Source: Scolanthus callimorphus (Eukaryota; Cnidaria; Anthozoa; Actiniaria; Edwardsiidae). From it: a DNA stretch of 64,000 nt. Positions 14,201 to 22,714 of this stretch are shown in pieces. Both the position numbers and the translations under genes were made by a program. Within the stretch, counting starts at the first letter, position 1, and every line of letters begins with the position of its first letter. The stretch covers positions 25,502,204 to 25,566,203 of the forward strand of contig CM066919.1 of the NCBI GenBank assembly GCA_033964015.1, given 5' to 3'. The notes under the pieces were generated by a model. It had not been told where the DNA came from. It searched no databases and saw only the letters and a list, made by a program, of their open reading frames with translations.

Positions 14201-15158
14201 AACATGTTAGGAATGTATACAAAGCTACTTTTAGAACAAGATAGAGCGAGAAACATTATGCTATTTATTCATGTACGCCAGTTTTCTTGACTACAGAAAC
14301 TCAAATTAAGCATCTCAAACATTGCGTATTTACCTTTCTTTATCCATCCCATGGACGATGTTGAACGTTCATCCCAAATTTTGCTGGCCATCTGGTTTAC
14401 AAAATGCGCAACTATTCCGCAGACATGTTTACACGGCTAGCAATGAAGCAATCTGAAATTCAAATATGCCACTGCCAAGCCTCAGAAAAGGCGACTCGTT
14501 GTGTTGCTCTGCTATTGGATAGAATTTCTATAGAACAAGACACTTTTGTTAACCTTTTGTTAACAAACCTTTTGTTCGGGGTAACTTTATTAGGACTTTT
14601 TGTCCATTTCTGACAATGGCACACAGAAAGCGATAAAACAGTGAATATGGTGTGAAAATGTGGTGAATACCGTATTCACACGACAAGGGCCGGCTGTTGG
14701 GCGGAGGGCGGGGGGCTGTAGCCCCTTCAGCTTTTCATCAAGTTCCATACGACTTGCTTGTCTCAGGGTCAGACAACGACCGAACTTGTTGAAGTACCGT
14801 ACGTAGATCACGGAGCTGTGGAAGCGTCTCGCTTTTAGTCCTGTTATGCAAGTACCAAAGCAGGTCAAACGATGTTTATATTTTTGCACCCTAGTGTAAC
14901 CCCTGGGTAATGTTTATCAGGGGCATAGCCAGGGCGGGGCCAGGGGGGCCGCGCCCCCTCGTTCTCGGGGATTTTCCCATACATTTACTGTATTTGCTGG
15001 AGGAAATTTGAAAATTTTCGTCCCATGTTTTCACTATCCGCCCCCCCCCCCCCCCCCCCCCCCCTCCCAACCAAAAATTCCTGGCTACGCCCCTGTTTAT
15101 ACAGTGTCATTGATTGTTAAAATTAGTTATGTTTTATTTACCTTTGCAGGACATTTGA
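4098..15158 (+). CDS. SVOP: SVOP-like major facilitator transporter, 16 exons
   Basis: Coding exons: 4098-4304, 5602-5690, 6640-6738, 7209-7280, 7469-7593, 7757-7820, 8069-8194, 8584-8712, 8996-9072, 9891-9979, 11061-11159, 12271-12382, 12531-12612, 13238-13327, 13539-13652, 15150-15158. All junctions are GT-AG and phase-consistent. The product (about 527 residues) aligns with synaptic vesicle 2-related protein: acidic N-terminus, MFS motif A (D-K-Y-G-R-K, exon 4), W-L-P-E-S after TM6, a Cys-containing loop (K-C-E, D-C-G-C) between TM7 and TM8, E-R-L-G-R-K-K, Y-I-Y-T-P-E, and the C-terminal P-V-E-T-K-G-R. The family is a multi-pass organic-solute/nucleotide-binding transporter; its substrate is unsettled. 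Exon 1 needs one extra A in the AAAA at 4189-4192 to join M-M-T-E-M-A-N-L to V-R-H-K-L-T-E-L; otherwise the first in-frame ATG is 4250 (476 residues). The last exon encodes only D-I-stop. Confidence 0.93.
4780..4985. repeat. CATACCTGCCAAC-family element copy in SVOP intron 1
   Basis: Contains CTTGCCAACTCTACC near the left and CAATCTCCCAATTTTCGAGC and GGGTTGGCTGGTAT at the right. The same pattern is seen at 35427-35666, 37598-37795, 55795-55956 and, more decayed, about 58290-58478. The left end of this copy is degenerate. Confidence 0.6.
5750..6565. repeat. Degenerate minisatellite of CCTACCCCAG(G/A)TGGGTAGG units
   Basis: Repeated variants of CTACCCCAGGTGGGT and GGTCCTGCCTACC fill most of SVOP intron 2, interrupted by AT-rich spacers at about 5895-6050 and 6425-6530. 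Units are partly self-complementary. No coding function is apparent. Confidence 0.7.
6782..6935 (+). repeat. About five tandem copies of a 31-32 base unit
   Basis: The unit AACAAACAGGGTCAGACAAC (then ACAAACCAAA) is repeated five times, 44 bases downstream of the exon 3 donor of the SVOP-like gene. The long Gln/Asn/Thr-rich frames that run through it are repeat artefacts. Confidence 0.85.
9109..9360. repeat. GCAAGCGCAAG-type dispersed repeat, copy 1
   Basis: Multiple CGCAAGCGCAAG and inverse CTTGCGCTTG motifs flank a centre containing ATGTGGTTTACACTAG. A second copy lies at about 59533-59710 upstream of MMAB, sharing GCGCAAGGATATCAA. Ends are inverted, so this is probably a palindromic miniature element. 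Confidence 0.65.
11209..11494. repeat. Nested palindromes in SVOP intron 11
   Basis: Inner hairpin 11209-11303 (ATTATTCCTCTCGCATGG to CCATGAGGGCGAGAGGAATAAT) has apex GAGGCCGAAGGCCGA. Next to it a second inverted pair, TTAGTCAAATCACACTAGT (about 11309) and ACTAGTGTGATTTGACTAA (ending 11494), encloses about 150 bases. Both are typical of small palindromic elements. Confidence 0.75.
11815..12048. mobile_element. 234-base TTAA-flanked TIR element, intact copy
   Basis: Begins TTAAAGAGCCCGTGTCAGCC and ends GGCTGACACAGGCTCTTTAA; TTAA at both ends is the target-site duplication typical of piggyBac-type elements. The interior is non-coding. A second copy of the same family lies at 56915-57331 with another element inserted in it. 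Class assignment rests on the TTAA and TIRs only. Confidence 0.8.
13763..13863. repeat. Small palindromic repeat in SVOP intron 15
   Basis: AATTTAGGGGAGTGTGGGGC and the matching GCTACACGCTCCTCTAAATT, with an inner repeat GTAAGACCCGGTACAGG / CCTGTACCGGGTCTTAC, form a nearly complete hairpin of about 100 bases. Confidence 0.75.
14918..15095. mobile_element. CAGGGGC(A/G)TAGCCAGG miniature element, copy 1
   Basis: Left end CAGGGGCATAGCCAGG and right end CCTGGCTACGCCCCTG are inverted. The interior shares CCCATACATTTACTGTATTT and an internal C/G run with 32637-32807, which lies in the opposite orientation. GTTTAT occurs at both flanks, a possible target duplication. The CAG start suggests a hAT-like non-autonomous element (inference). 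Confidence 0.8.
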
Positions 15159-15568
15159 CGATGGGATAGATCAGTTCTCAACTCATTTTTTAAATTTCAT
15201 TTAAGCATGTGAAACAGTTTATATTTTAATTTTTAATACCTAGTGTATTCCATTTCGTATTCAAAGGGAGTAGTCACCATGGACTCCTAGTTTTACATGT
15301 GACAAAAAAACAAAGTACGACTAAGGCCTAGTACAAAAGCCATCCTTTTACAGTTAACCTTAGGTAACGGAGGTTTCTCATCAGCATTAGGGATGGTTCA
15401 TAATTAGGCCTAAATATAAAGTTTATCGAATTTTATTTGTAAACAATTTCATATTTTATTATATAATGCATGTCACTTGGGAAGCATAATGCACCTTCTT
15501 AATCAATGTAATAACGTTTACTAGTAACATGCACGAATCACGAATACACCTAAAAATGAAACGATGTA

Positions 15569-15574
15569 AATAAA
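15569..15574 (+). terminator. Possible polyadenylation signal of the SVOP-like gene
   Basis: AATAAA about 410 bases after the stop codon, in AT-rich DNA before the 2.4 kb element. Assigned by position only. Confidence 0.4.
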
Positions 15575-16040
15575 CGTTTTTATCTTATGAGACATGCCTT
15601 TGGGTTTTTTATAGGTAAAATCGAAAGTTCCCGACGAGTCACGCGAGAATCATATCAGGGTCCTGAAGGGGGGTCCCAATCCCGTTTCCCGGCCGCTTTT
15701 TTCGCAAAATCCCGTTCCCAGTAGGTAAAATCCTTTCCCGGTAGGACCAGTCGGTAAAATCACGGCGCACGAAAACTGTGATGTTAAAATTGAGATTCTT
15801 GCTTTTATCGGTACTATCTCTTGGTCCTGTAGGTTTTATTGTTCATGCACGCCGCAAATGACGAAATTGTTATTATTGCAACCAAATGACGAATTACTAT
15901 GCTTGTAATGTCGATTTCTTTACAACATAGTGATTGTCCGCCAGGCCTATCACTATAAAGGCTTTTCGTGATCCCCCTATTTGAACATGGGAATTTCTCA
16001 GGAATTTCTCTTCTGTTGCGCGTGAAGCGCGCCCTGTTTT

Positions 16041-17024
16041 AGCGCGAGAAGCCCAAGTATGGCCACCCGGTAATTAATTCGCATACTTTCGCGTTAGCCA
16101 ATCACAGGCGGGGATTATTACAAGTGAGCCGCGCGGGCTCAAACCGCAAAACTGCTCGAGTCACGATGAGTGTTCAAGTCATGAAATACAGCGAAACTTC
16201 CTTGGTTTTCTATTTGCTGTATTTGCTCTGAACGGATAAAAGTTATCCAAGCTGAAATCAAATATAAAATGTCCGTTTTCTTGCGGGTCAAGTACTAGAA
16301 AGACAAAGTAGACAGGTGTAGTAGGAAATCAAAGCGCGCGAGAAAAGCCGTCGACTGAGTTTGTCTCTCCGCTAGTCGGAGGTCAAATTATTCGCCCGCA
16401 TTTTCCATTTATGCTTGGCACTAAACCTGCATCGATAACAATTTATACAATTTAGAAATGAATTGAGAAATTTTCTTTTCGAAAAACATATTGACCATTT
16501 TCCGAAAGAGAATAGTTTCTTGTTCGCGAATAATTTGACATCTGATAGACAACTCAGTAGGCGGGTTCTTGCAAGTTTAGATCGCAATGTGAGTTTATTT
16601 ATCATCCCAGGATCTGAAAAGTAAATTGCTATTTGAACATTATAATTTGTAAGATTCTAAGCTCATTTCTAAATTATTTAAATTATTACATGTATCGATG
16701 CCTGCAGGTTTAGTGCCGAGTATAAATGGGAAATGCGGGCGAATGATTTGACCTCCGACTAGCGGAGAGACAAACTCAGTCGACGGCTTTTCGTGCTTGA
16801 CCCGCCAGAAAACGGACATCAGCTTAGATAACTTTTAGCCGCTCAGAGCAAATAGAAAACCTAGGAAGTTCCGCTGTATTTCATGACTTGAACACTCATC
16901 GTGACTCGAGCAGTTTTGTGGTTTATGCCCGGCTCACTTGTAAAAAAGACCGCCTGTGATTGGCTAACGCGGGCGAAAGTATGCGAATTAATTATCGAGT
17001 GGCCATACTTGGGCTTCTCGCGCT
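16041..17024. repeat. Long palindrome with arms of about 330-400 bases
   Basis: Left arm starts AGCGCGAGAAGCCCAAGTAT (16041) and the right arm ends with its reverse complement (17024). Matching pairs can be followed inwards: GGTAATTAATTCGCATAC, CACTCATCGTGACTCGAG, GTCGACTGAGTTTGTCTC, CGACTAGCGGAGAGACAAAC and CTGCATCGATAAC/GTATCGATGCCTGCAGG. The loop is about 250 bases (roughly 16438-16690). The left arm has about 50 extra bases near 16291-16345. Mismatches are few, so the structure is probably young or is being homogenised. Confidence 0.85.
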
Positions 17025-17063
17025 GTAATTGATAAACGAATTTCATCAAGCCTCAGAAAAAAG

Positions 17064-17205
17064 GTTACCCTGGGTACCAGAGGCTCGAAGCTTCACCCGT
17101 TTACTGCTGACACGCTAAGCCAAGACGCCGCGATAACGGCGGCTTGACACGAGGAGCGAGTTTTGTAAACGAGTGAAGCTTGGAGACTCTGGTACCCAGG
17201 GTAAA
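17064..17205. repeat. Small TIR element nested in the composite element
   Basis: TTACCCTGGGTACCAGAG at the left and CTCTGGTACCCAGGGTAA at the right, with CGAAGCTTCACCCGTTTA / TAAACGAGTGAAGCTT inside, make a near-complete hairpin of about 142 bases just outside the right arm of the 1 kb palindrome. Confidence 0.8.
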
Positions 17206-18102
17206 AAAAGGTAGATGAACATTGCATTTTTTGTGTATAGCAAATAAAGCCTGTAGTTTATATTCTTCGTGCACGACGCAAATGACGAAATCGTCATATT
17301 TGCGGCCCAATGTTTGTAACGTGGATCTCACGCTTACGGGCTTCTTTCGAACATAGTAATTGCCTGCCAGGCCTATCACTGGAGGGCCTCGCTAAGATAC
17401 AAATGTTCTTGTAACGGGCATTCCATTTAAACGGCACGAGCATATTGTCTTTGTTTGCGGGAGATCTCAAACGTAATATTACATGTTTCTTCCTTATGCG
17501 AAATGTTTAACGTATTGAAAGAAGAGAACTACAAAAATGCAAATGGTATAGAAATTGCTGGAATAATTCCGCAGAAAATTTCTTGTGATCCCCCCTTCCA
17601 GGGCTTGTTTCGAGAGTTCCCCCCTTTCGCCTACCCCAAAATGAAATGATCCTCTGCCCGTATGATATCTCGTCCTCAATTTTGATACAAAAGATATATC
17701 ATACGATTCTATTCAAAAAGTGGTTCCGCCATTTTGAAAATTCCTATGCCAAGTTATCAAACCGTTGACCGAAACCTCGCAGTTTCCGGGGAAGCAAACA
17801 AAGTAAAACGAGGGCCTTAATTTAGAAGGGGCGAGAAGTAAAATTCTATTTTCAGGTAGCCTGTTGTTAGGATAACAGTCTTAAAATGCGAAAAATGGTA
17901 TAAATTGACGACTTTTTATTAGGATACACAGGATATACAAGGAGAGATTTGAAAAATCTCGTTCCCGTTGAAACATCTTGATTCCCATTCCCGGTAGACA
18001 AATCCCGTTCCCGGTAACCCAAATCCCGTGTTCCCGGCCTAAAAAAGGCGAATCCCGGCTCCCGTTTTACCCTTCAGGACCCTGTCATATCGCAATCAGG
18101 TA

Positions 18103-18358
18103 TAGAGCGGATTTCACATGACTGTCGTGAAAACAATTGCAATTGAGCAATCACTAGCCAATCAGAATCCAGAGAAATTACCACTTGCTCCTAAATGGCT
18201 TTTCTCTCAGCCAATCACAAGCCGAACCAATTACTAAGTAATTACGCAATTGTATTTACTAAAGAATTTGATTGGCTGAGAAAAACGAGTAGCCAATGAG
18301 AACGCAAAGCAATCGCAATTATATAACAAGGGTTGACAGTCATGTGAAATCCGCTCTA
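18103..18358. mobile_element. 256-base TIR element
   Basis: TAGAGCGGATTTCACATGAC at the left and GTCATGTGAAATCCGCTCTA at the right are perfect inverted ends (at least 24 bases). The interior has several CCAATCA/TGATTGG motifs. The element lies between the 2.4 kb composite and the tandem duplication upstream of the DsbA-like gene. Confidence 0.85.
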
Positions 18359-18640
18359 GTGCTGTGTTTGCTGGATCATGACCCCCTACCAAATACCGCA
18401 CCAAACAACTCGTGACATCACAACAATCACAAACTACTGCGTGACTAATTTCTACCGTGACAAGTCACGCGAGAATCACAATCACGAGTATTCCCTGCTG
18501 TATGTGTTTGCTGGATCATGACCCTACCAAATATCGCACCAAACAACTCGTGACATCACCACAATCACAAACTACTGCGTGACTAGTTTCTACCGTGACA
18601 AGTCACGCGAGAATCATAATTGTTATCACGAGTGCACCGT
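18359..18640 (+). repeat. Tandem duplication (units ~130-140 bases) upstream of the DsbA-like gene
   Basis: Two copies run from GTTTGCTGGATCATGACC through CAAACTACTGCGTGACTA to GACAAGTCACGCGAGAATCA. A third partial copy (GACGAGTCACGCGAGAATCA) ends at 15655, exactly where the 2.4 kb TIR element begins, so that element seems to have inserted into this array. The second copy ends about 40 bases before the start codon, so the array probably overlaps the promoter or 5' UTR. Confidence 0.8.
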
Positions 18641-18680
18641 GCTGTGAACACTCGTCTGGAAAACACTGATCCGATCCAAA

Positions 18681-21600
18681 ATGCTGAAAATGGAGTCTCG
18701 AATGCTGTTCTCTCTGATTCTAATCATTCCTCACGTGCTATGCCAAGTCCCTATCCCTCACACACCTCTCGGGTTCGTCTTCTCGGGCAAGTCTAGCGCG
18801 CCTATCCACTTGGTAGCGTTCTTGGATCTAACGTGCCCCGATTGCCTGCAGTGTTGGCCCATTGTCAAGCAAGTCGCGCAGATATACGGGCCCGAGGTTG
18901 TTCATTTCAAGGTTCAGCTTTTTCCGCTGCCATATCACACCAATGCTTTCATAGCAGCACAGGTTTGTAAGAGGGATTCACCGATTGTAAATACCGATTC
19001 GGCATAATTATATGATTATGTATCCGCATAGACCTGACAATACGTTCATGTTCATTTCAAGGTTCAGCTTTTTCCGCTGCGCAAACCATATCACACCATA
19101 TATGCCTGACAATATATGCCTGACATTACACACGTAAAGAGAGCGTAAAACGTAAAATTCAGTGAAATACTTCTTTAGCCTATTCTTCAAACCTGTTGCT
19201 TTTATTATTATTCCCCGTCATATTGCATCACTATTAAATGCCGTCACGCAATCTTAGATACATACTAACGCGCGCGGGACGGTATAATTAAAGGCGCATA
19301 CATTATCATGCGCGGGTCGGCTCGCCGTTTCGTTCCAACTGCCCGGGGTAGGTAAGGGTAGGGGTGTGACGTTAGTGGTGTGCTAGAACTACGCGCGATT
19401 TGTTTGACTAATTTTTGCACGGTGTGGCTTTACTCCAAAGCATATTCACTCAGTTTTATAGGCCGTAAATTTAATTACCCTACCCAAGATTGAATTAGTA
19501 CCCTATCAGAGACCTCCTCTCATAAAAATGACACCTATCCCAGACCCCGAGCTAAATAAAACCCATACCCAATGGGGCGGCACATACACGTATACCTTAT
19601 CCCTGGTCCAACCATCCTTCTTGTTATCTCATTTTGTCCCTTTGTCTTTCTTTAAATAGATGCAATTTTAAAAAAAACTATAAGAGATAGAAATACGTCC
19701 ACGCAGGTTGTCTGGAGCTATTGCTGACCTAGAACCCAATCCCTAGTGCCCCCTCCCTCTCCAACAGGCACACCCCTTTTAAAAAGTCCTGGTGACCCCC
19801 CTACATGTACATGTCACTTTTTTCAGAGTGTACAAGTTGCGTCTGCATACAATACCAGCACGGTGTTCCCGTGGATAGATGTCATTTTCAAGCATCAAAA
19901 TGCATTCTACAACTTTAACACCATGAACAAGAACGGATATGACATACTTAAGTAAGTACGAGGGGGTACTTTAAAAACGGACTCGGGTGGACCATGGAGT
20001 ATGGATAATCTTTTAACACTCTCACTTGCGTTTAAAAGCAAGAGCCGTGTTACCCAGAGCCTCAATGTCGCTTGGGTTTGTGACTAGCCAAGCACGAGGA
20101 GCAAGCTGCTTGTTGCTCAGCGCCGCTCTCTTGAGTGAACTTGGCGGCCGCGTTGAAGGTTCTGAATCCAGGATAGAGCCTGTGTGCAGTCTGTTTCCTT
20201 GGTGCTCCATGAAATGTGGCGGGAGCGAGTTGCTATCACTCTTCAAACATCAATGACTTTTTTTACTGTTAACGTTTTCGCTGTTTATTAGCATGGTGGC
20301 TTCGCTGGCTCCTTTCGCTGGTATCCCTCAGGAGACAATGAAAACTGGTCTCACAAATACAGAATCTGACGGTGCAGCTCGAATCGCCTGGAAGCACGGC
20401 TGTCAGCGTAAGTGACATTGCTGGGAAAACGTCTTATGACAGATTCACACGCTTGCAATAATAATAATAATAATCATCATCATCATCATTTTTATTTCGC
20501 TTTTTCTTTGTTACGTTTATAGCCTGAGTTAAAAGACGCCCGCTCAAAATCAAACAATTTGATTTTGAGCGGGCGTCTGTTAACTCAGGCTATTACGTTT
20601 ACATTATTTTTTATGTCTTTTTTTATATATAAAAAACAACAGTCAGGTCAGGTCGACTTTTTTTTTTGCACCGCGTGATTTATTTGATTTTTACGTGCCA
20701 AAGAAAATCGAGCCCGACCCAGATGTCATAGATTTTTCAGTGTCGGGTTGACACGGATCGGATCGAATGAAGTTTATAAGAAATCCGCCCAACAAATCGC
20801 AGCGTGTACGCCCATTTCAGAAGGTTGCGCTGTCACAACTGACAATTTCGCCAAAAGCTGTCGTTTTGCCGACGTTGCAAAACTTCCTTATTAGGAAATC
20901 CCCTAACCTTATTTGGAAGGTCTGTAAGTACTTTTCCTTATATCTTAGCGAAAAAAGCAGGAAAATTGACCAAAACTTGCAGATACTCGAGAAACATCAT
21001 TCTCTTGATCGCCATTTTGTTTTTGCCCCACGCCGAGGGGCCTGAGTCACGTTTTGAACACCACAGGCAACCCGGGCGGATTTGGCATAAAAACGACAGC
21101 ACTTTCTTGTCATAGGAGAAGCATAGAAGAGCTAAATTCTCGAATATGAAATTTCTTGCGAGCGTGGTATTGTCGGAATCATTTGGCATAAGCAGGGTGA
21201 TAAGTATAGCCATCTTTCCTAAAAACCAGTGTCCATGATTCTATTTTGGTATACCTTGTTGCTACCATGACGCACCGCGCGCTATGTTACAGCAGACAGT
21301 TGTGACGGTGCAACACAGGCAGATCCAGCATTGGGCTGTTCCATAAAAAAATTGTACCCCCTTATCGAGGAACCTGGAAATTCCACAGGGTCGCTGTGTT
21401 TGGCCCTGGAATTTCCACAGGCTTTGTAGATTTTGACCCTTGGAATTTCCACGGGGTCCGCGATTTTCACCCTGGAATTTCCACAGGGCCATCCATTTTA
21501 CCCTGGAATTTCCACAGGGTATTCATGTGCAACTGTGGAATTTCCACAGGCCCACAAGAGAATGAGGAATTTCCACAGGGGTTGCTTCAAATTTCCACAG

Positions 21601-22063
21601 GGGTTGTACAGAAGCCCTGGAATTTCCACAGGGGTAGAGCACTTTTTGAAAATTTGGAGTTCCTCGATATTTTTTTTGGGAACAGCCCATTTTTCAAAGG
21701 GGGGGTTGCAGCACTAAGTTGGACTGGTTATAACCCGTACTGAGTTCAAATAGCTACTAATCTATCACTCTCATGGGGGGAGGGGGGATGTAACCCCCAA
21801 GACTCCTCCCCTAGATCCGCCTCTGGTGGAACCTTCTCTGAAATAGGTGTATCGGCCACTAGAGGTAGTTTCCATCAGAACAAAACTGTCAAGATGCATT
21901 TGTTGTGATTTTTAAAAAATAACATTCATTCTCATGTTTCCTGGCAGGAACCGTGGCTGGAACTCCTACCTTCTTAATTAACGACATTCTTGTGAGTGAA
22001 GCGTTATCAACGTGGAAAGTTGAAGACTGGGAGAAACTTATCAACTCCTTGCTGAAAAGCTGA
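18681..22063 (+). CDS. Secreted DsbA/thioredoxin-fold protein, 4 exons
   Basis: Exons 18681-18962, 19827-19951, 20292-20407, 21948-22063 join in phase to 212 residues. Residues 1-20 form a signal peptide (hydrophobic L-F-S-L-I-L-I-I core, cleavage likely near L-C-Q). A C-P-D-C motif at about residues 52-55 follows a beta strand (L-V-A-F-L-D-L-T), as in the catalytic CxxC of DsbA-type thioredoxin-fold proteins. G-T-P-T-F-L-I-N near residue 180 is the conserved cis-proline loop facing it. The middle is a helical insertion, as in DsbA relatives. A thiol-disulphide redox role in the secretory pathway or outside the cell is inferred; no retention signal is seen (ends L-L-K-S). The exact family member is not identified. 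The ATG used is the first of two close ones (18681, 18690); the second gives the same signal peptide. Confidence 0.88.
19051..19098 (+). pseudogene. Exon-derived fragment inside intron 1 of the DsbA-like gene
   Basis: Thirty bases of exon 1 (18901-18930, starting TTCATTTCAAGGTTCAGC) recur exactly at 19051-19080; then a 5-base insertion; then CCATATCACACCA also matches the exon. It has no splice sites and is a partial local duplication. Confidence 0.85.
20520..20592. repeat. Near-perfect 73-base hairpin in DsbA-like intron 3
   Basis: TAGCCTGAGTTAAAAGACGC is answered by GACGCC..TTAACTCAGGCTA with apex CAAACAATTTG. Almost every base of the arms pairs. Confidence 0.85.
21332..21689. mobile_element. 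TIR element with an internal array of GGAATTTCC units
   Basis: Ends TGGGCTGTTCC(A)TAAAAAAA and TTTTTTTGGGAACAGCCCA are inverted, with TATCGAGGAAC / GTTCCTCGATA just inside. The centre (21373-21634) holds nine spaced units with core CCCTGGAATTTCCACAGGG; seven have GGAATTTCC exactly, one is inverted and one degenerate, about every 30-35 bases. Related elements with the same core are at 26754-26998, 47203-47360 and 57072-57269. Confidence 0.75.
21695..21826. repeat. GGATCC(A)-type dispersed repeat, copy 2
   Basis: Shares GTTGCAGCACTAAGTTGG and GACTGGTTATAA with copies near 2171 and 36101. The right end is CTAGATCCGCCTCTGG. It abuts the preceding TIR element. Confidence 0.7.
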
Positions 22064-22145
22064 AAAATCAACTAGAAATAGGCACACAATGGGCACATGT
22101 CATTCTAAGCGGGGATGGGGGTTGTAGGATAAGAGGGTCATGCAC

Positions 22146-22151
22146 AATAAA
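22146..22151 (+). terminator. Polyadenylation signal of the DsbA-like gene
   Basis: AATAAA 83 bases after the stop codon at 22063, a usual distance for a 3' UTR signal. Confidence 0.55.
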
Positions 22152-22450
22152 TTTTAGTACAACGCTTTATTTTGGCGCTGTTTCATTGGTCAAGTGATGG
22201 CGACTATCAGCCAATGGTGTCTGTATAGTTGCTCGAAAATATATACAGAGAGGCATCCACGAACACTCCGCAAACGTTATAATAGTTACAACAGATGTGT
22301 AAAAGAGACTGAGCATGAGATATAAGAACGTATAAGAACCAGTGGCCAATAAGTCATATAAGTCTGCTTTTGTTCATTACCATGGCAAATGCCACTAATA
22401 AACTACAACACTTTGACATTTATTTTCAAATTTCTAATAACGAACTAATA

Positions 22451-22455
22451 TTTAG

Positions 22456-22482
<27 letters not shown>
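22451..22482 (+). repeat. (TTTAG)6 microsatellite
   Basis: About six tandem TTTAG units between the convergent DsbA-like and four-repeat genes. It is short and not a telomere-like array. Confidence 0.9.
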
Positions 22483-22486
<4 letters not shown>

Positions 22487-22516
22487 CACTTCGAATAACG
22501 AACTAGCATGACTAGG

Positions 22517-22522
22517 TTTATT
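22517..22522 (-). terminator. Possible polyadenylation signal for the four-repeat gene
   Basis: TTTATT on the + strand (AATAAA on the - strand) about 195 bases past the stop codon of the - strand gene. The remaining 22064-22714 bases are 3' UTRs and unique-looking AT-rich DNA. Confidence 0.45.
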
Positions 22523-22714
22523 CAAATTGATATGACATGGACAGGTTAATAACATGAATAATTTTGTACAAAAGTTGAAGCCCTGCTATAACTGTCCCAA
22601 ACGTTCTTTTCCACGCTATTATCTACATGTAGTTCTGGACTCGGCGGCAGGAACTAGTTCTAGAGTTCCTCGCCCATTTCAAGAGGGGCAAGTCACGTGG
22701 CCTCGGTGGAAGGG

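Larger units (their letters stand above)
15656..18084. mobile_element. 2.4 kb non-autonomous TIR element with subterminal CCCGTTCCCGG repeats
   Basis: Left end CAGGGTCCTGAAGGG and right end CCCTTCAGGACCCTG are perfect inverted repeats. Both subterminal regions are packed with ATCCCGTTCCCGGTA variants (15685-15770; 17945-18075). Flanks share TCATAT(C) (left 15650-15655; right from 18085), a probable target duplication. Subterminal short repeats and a CAGGG end are hAT-like. No transposase frame is visible. The body contains a ~1 kb palindrome (16041-17024), a small nested TIR element (17064-17205) and a direct duplication (15840-15980 and 17268-17395). It separates the SVOP-like gene from the DsbA-like gene. 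Confidence 0.8.

Noticed and set aside
21373..21634. CRISPR-like array of short repeats with unequal spacers
   Set aside because: Units are only about 17 bases, degenerate, one is inverted, and the context is an intron of an animal gene inside a TIR element.
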